Assembly (NCBI GenBank): GCA_012032075.1
Contig: JAAURU010000117.1
Coordinates: 1 to 9,266, forward strand
Direction: 5' to 3'
Length of the DNA stretch: 9,266 nucleotides
From: Flavobacterium sp.
GTDB lineage: Bacteria > Bacteroidota > Bacteroidia > Flavobacteriales > Flavobacteriaceae
The notes under the pieces are model-generated. The model had not been told where the DNA came from, did no database searches, and was given only the letters and a program-made list of their open reading frames with translations. The position numbers and the translations under genes are program-made. Shown here piece after piece: positions 7,313-9,266 of the stretch (position 1 is the stretch's first letter; every line of letters starts with the position of its first letter).

Positions 7313-8042
7313 ATGAATATTATCAAACTCAATGCCATAGACTCCACAAATCGTTTTTTAAAAAGATTTGTCAGCTATTCAAACTATAGAAAATTTCACT
7401 ACTGTTGTTGCAGAAAACCAGCAAAACGGAAAAGGACAAAGAGGAGCTACTTGGGTTTCAGAAAATGGAAAAAACCTCACTTTCAGTATCTTTATCAATG
7501 ATTTGAATGTTGATATTAAAGGAGCATATATCCTAAATTGTATAGTTCCATTATCCATCATTAAAGTACTTGAAAAATATAATTTAGAACGTTTAGCCAT
7601 CAAATGGCCAAACGACATTTTGTCAGAAAATAAAAAAATTGCAGGAATATTAATTGAAAACTCTATAAAACCTGACGGGAGAGTTAGCTCCATCATAGGA
7701 ATTGGCTTAAATGTGAACCAACTTCATTTCGATAATTTACCACAAGCTTCTTCATTAGCGCTATTAAAAAAATAAACATTTTTGACAAAGAAGAACTTAC
7801 TAAAAGCTATAGTCATTGAGATTACTGAAAATATTTCTAAAAGCGGTAATACATCCTATTTTTGGAAAAAATATCATTCGCTTTTGTTTAGGAAAGATAT
7901 TCCAACAGTATTTCATAACAATGATAATAAACCTTTTATGGGAATTATAAAAGAGGTTACTGAAACAGGCAAATTAAAACTTATTTTAGATGATGATTCG
8001 ATTAAAGAATATGACATTAAAGAGGTTAAGATGCTTTATTAA
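7313..8042 (+). CDS. birA: Biotin-[acetyl-CoA carboxylase] ligase, three frameshifts in this sequence
   Basis: This enzyme attaches biotin to the carrier lysine of biotin-dependent carboxylases through biotinyl-AMP, in the cytoplasm. It has the catalytic domain and the C-terminal beta-barrel domain but no N-terminal helix-turn-helix, so it should not be a repressor like E. coli BirA. The gene is split by three homopolymer shifts: one extra A in 7360-7364, one missing A in 7766-7772 and one extra A in 7802-7805. With these repaired it reads 242 residues. Motifs are IDSTNRFLK (9-17), the biotinyl-AMP loop GKGQRGATW (39-47), KWPNDIL (97-103), KKIAGILIE (107-115), GIGLNVN (129-135), and the C-terminal KPFMGII (206-212) and LILDDDSIKEYDIKEV (223-238). 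It diverges from rsfS. Length and motifs after repair are normal, so sequence error is the likely cause. Confidence 0.93.
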
Positions 8043-8106
8043 GTGTACAACTCTTAAATCTTAGTAAAGACTTGTTAAACTTACCTAAAAAGTTTTAGTT
8101 TTTAAG

Positions 8107-8114
8107 TACTTTTG
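8107..8114 (+). promoter_or_regulatory. -7 promoter element for the cytochrome c biogenesis gene
   Basis: TACTTTTGCAG is a close match to the Bacteroidota TAnnTTTG element and to the TTTGC form often seen in flavobacterial housekeeping promoters. It ends 26 bases before the ATG at 8141, leaving a leader of about 20 bases. A TTG at 8072-8074 is 32 bases upstream, further than the usual 17-23, so a -33 box is not supported. Confidence 0.55.
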
Positions 8115-8140
8115 CAGTCGTAAAATTTACTTCAATAAAA

Positions 8141-9266
8141 ATGGACAAAAAAATATTCTCTTTTTTATTTTCAACTCGATTAATGGCTGTCTTATTTATT
8201 TTTTTTGCTGGAGCAATGGCAGCAGGAACTTTTATAGAAGATGCTTACAACACCGAAACTGCTAGAATAATAATATATAACGCATGGTGGTTTGAAGTTA
8301 TAATGGCTTTTTTTGTTATTAATTTCTTTGGTAATATAAAGCGTTACCAACTATATAAAAAGGAAAAATGGGCTACGCTTTTAATTCATTTATCTTTTAT
8401 TTTCATAATTGCTGGAGCTTTTATAACAAGATATATAAGCTATGAAGGGATGATGCTGATAAGAGAAGGTGAAGTTGAAAATAAATTTTATTCTGATAAA
8501 ACCTTTATAACTGCACTTATAGATGGTGAGTTTAAAGGTGAAATGAAACGTAAAATCCATGAAAAACCATTACACTTATCTCCTGTAACCAACAATGATT
8601 TTTCGATTAAAGGAGAATTTAATTCCATCCCTTTTCAAATAGAATATGATGCCTACATAATGAATGCTACCCAAACCATTAAAGCTAAAGCAAATGGAAC
8701 TCAGTTTTTAAAAATGGTAGAATCAGCTGATGGTTCAAGACACGAGCATTTTCTAAAAGAAGGAGAAGTACAAAACATTCATAATGTATTATTTGCTTTT
8801 AATAAATTTACTGAAGGAGCAATAAATATTCAAAACACAAACGGCACTTTAACCCTTCAAACACCTTTTGAAGGAAATTATATGAGAATGGCAGACCAGC
8901 AACAAGGGAAAGTAAGTAAAGACAGTGTTCAAGCACTGCAATTACGTTCGCTTTACAATCTTGCTGGTACACAATTTGTTTTCCCAGAAACTCCAATTAA
9001 AGGAGAAATGACTTACACTTCAATAACGATTACACTGACAAGCAAACAGATGATGCTTTATCTGTAGTCATAAAAAGTCAAGGAAAAGAAGAAAAAGTTA
9101 TGCTTGTAGGAGCAAAAGGGAAACAAGGCATACCTCAAACTGTAAAATTAGGTGATTTAGAATTTACTTTATTCTTTGGAAGTAAAATATATGAAGTTCC
9201 TTTTAACATAAAATTAGAAGATTTTATTGCCGAAAAATATCCTGGAACAGAAAAAAGTTACTCGGC
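8141..9266 (+). CDS. Cytochrome c biogenesis protein, ResB/CcsB N-terminal part (partial, frameshifted)
   Basis: This is the start of a membrane protein for system II cytochrome c maturation, which moves heme to the outer face of the inner membrane and joins it to apocytochromes. Three N-terminal membrane segments are visible at about 14-29, 50-64 and 79-97, with STRLMAVLFIFFAGAMAAGT (11-30) resembling the ResB opening, and His83 in LIHLSFIFIIAGAF of the third segment. A long exported domain follows from about residue 100. The first frame stops at 9065-9067. Adding one A to the A2 at 9022-9023 restores the frame (TYTSNNDYTDKQTDDALSVV) to the window edge with GDLEFTLFFGSKIYEVPF and FIAEKYPGTEKSYS. 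About 375 residues are present. In Bacteroidota this gene is often a ResB-CcsA fusion of over 1,000 residues, so a CcsA part with its WWD motif may follow outside the window. The start is supported by the adjacent promoter element. Confidence 0.88.

Noticed and set aside
8077..8100. Weak hairpin (CTAAA/TTTAG around 8085-8098 with following T run) as a birA terminator
   Set aside because: The stem is five AT-rich pairs and too unstable to call, so no terminator is claimed for birA.
8808..8996. Minus-strand 62-residue open frame within the ResB-like gene, and a similar one at 7379-7696 opposite birA
   Set aside because: Both lie opposite conserved coding sequence and show no domain or start signal.
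1..9266. Programmed transcriptional slippage or ribosomal frameshifting as the cause of the broken frames
   Set aside because: Most runs are 2-5 bases, too short for known polymerase slippage, both directions occur, and no conserved slippery heptamer with a downstream structure is seen.

Overview
The window looks like chromosomal DNA from a low-GC member of the Bacteroidota, most likely Flavobacteriaceae. The evidence is the strongly AT-rich sequence, the near absence of Shine-Dalgarno sites, TAnnTTTG-type -7 promoter elements, and proteins of recognisably flavobacterial form. Those proteins include an ornithine aminotransferase with a Cys-rich insert, an HTH-less biotin ligase, an FtsH/LUD/CdsA/Psd/ACBP gene string and a ResB-type cytochrome c biogenesis protein. 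It reads as a core housekeeping region. I see no tRNA, rRNA, CRISPR array, insertion sequence or phage gene.

Layout, left to right. (1) The C-terminal end of an OsmC/Ohr-type peroxide-resistance protein (+). (2) Ornithine aminotransferase rocD (+), ending in a bidirectional hairpin terminator shared with the converging minus-strand genes. (3) A tightly packed minus-strand block, transcribed right to left: a LUD-domain protein, cdsA, psd, an acyl-CoA-binding protein and a lipoprotein superoxide dismutase. Its genes overlap or are separated by 0-1 nt, so they are almost certainly one operon; cdsA and psd supply two steps of phosphatidylethanolamine synthesis. (4) A strong terminator, then the upstream minus-strand pair rsfS (ribosome silencing factor) and ftsH (membrane AAA+ protease). 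(5) A short divergent promoter region, then birA (biotin-protein ligase, +). (6) The start of a large ResB/CcsB-type cytochrome c biogenesis gene (+), running off the right edge.

The most striking property is that six of the eleven genes are interrupted by single-base frameshifts, nine in all. Every one lies in an A or T run, and each is repaired by adding or removing one base of that run. After repair each gene has its normal family length and motifs (FtsH 642 aa, CdsA 270 aa, RsfS 122 aa, BirA 242 aa). Because ftsH, cdsA and birA are normally essential or nearly so, and both insertions and deletions occur in short runs, I read these as homopolymer sequencing or assembly errors rather than gene decay. 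I annotate each such gene as one feature spanning all its pieces and give the position of each shift.

I did not find a convincing new biological system. The points most worth a second look are the frameshift pattern, the surface-lipoprotein form of the superoxide dismutase and its place at the end of a phospholipid operon with an acyl-CoA-binding protein, and the overlap of a terminator with a candidate promoter between ftsH and the LUD gene.
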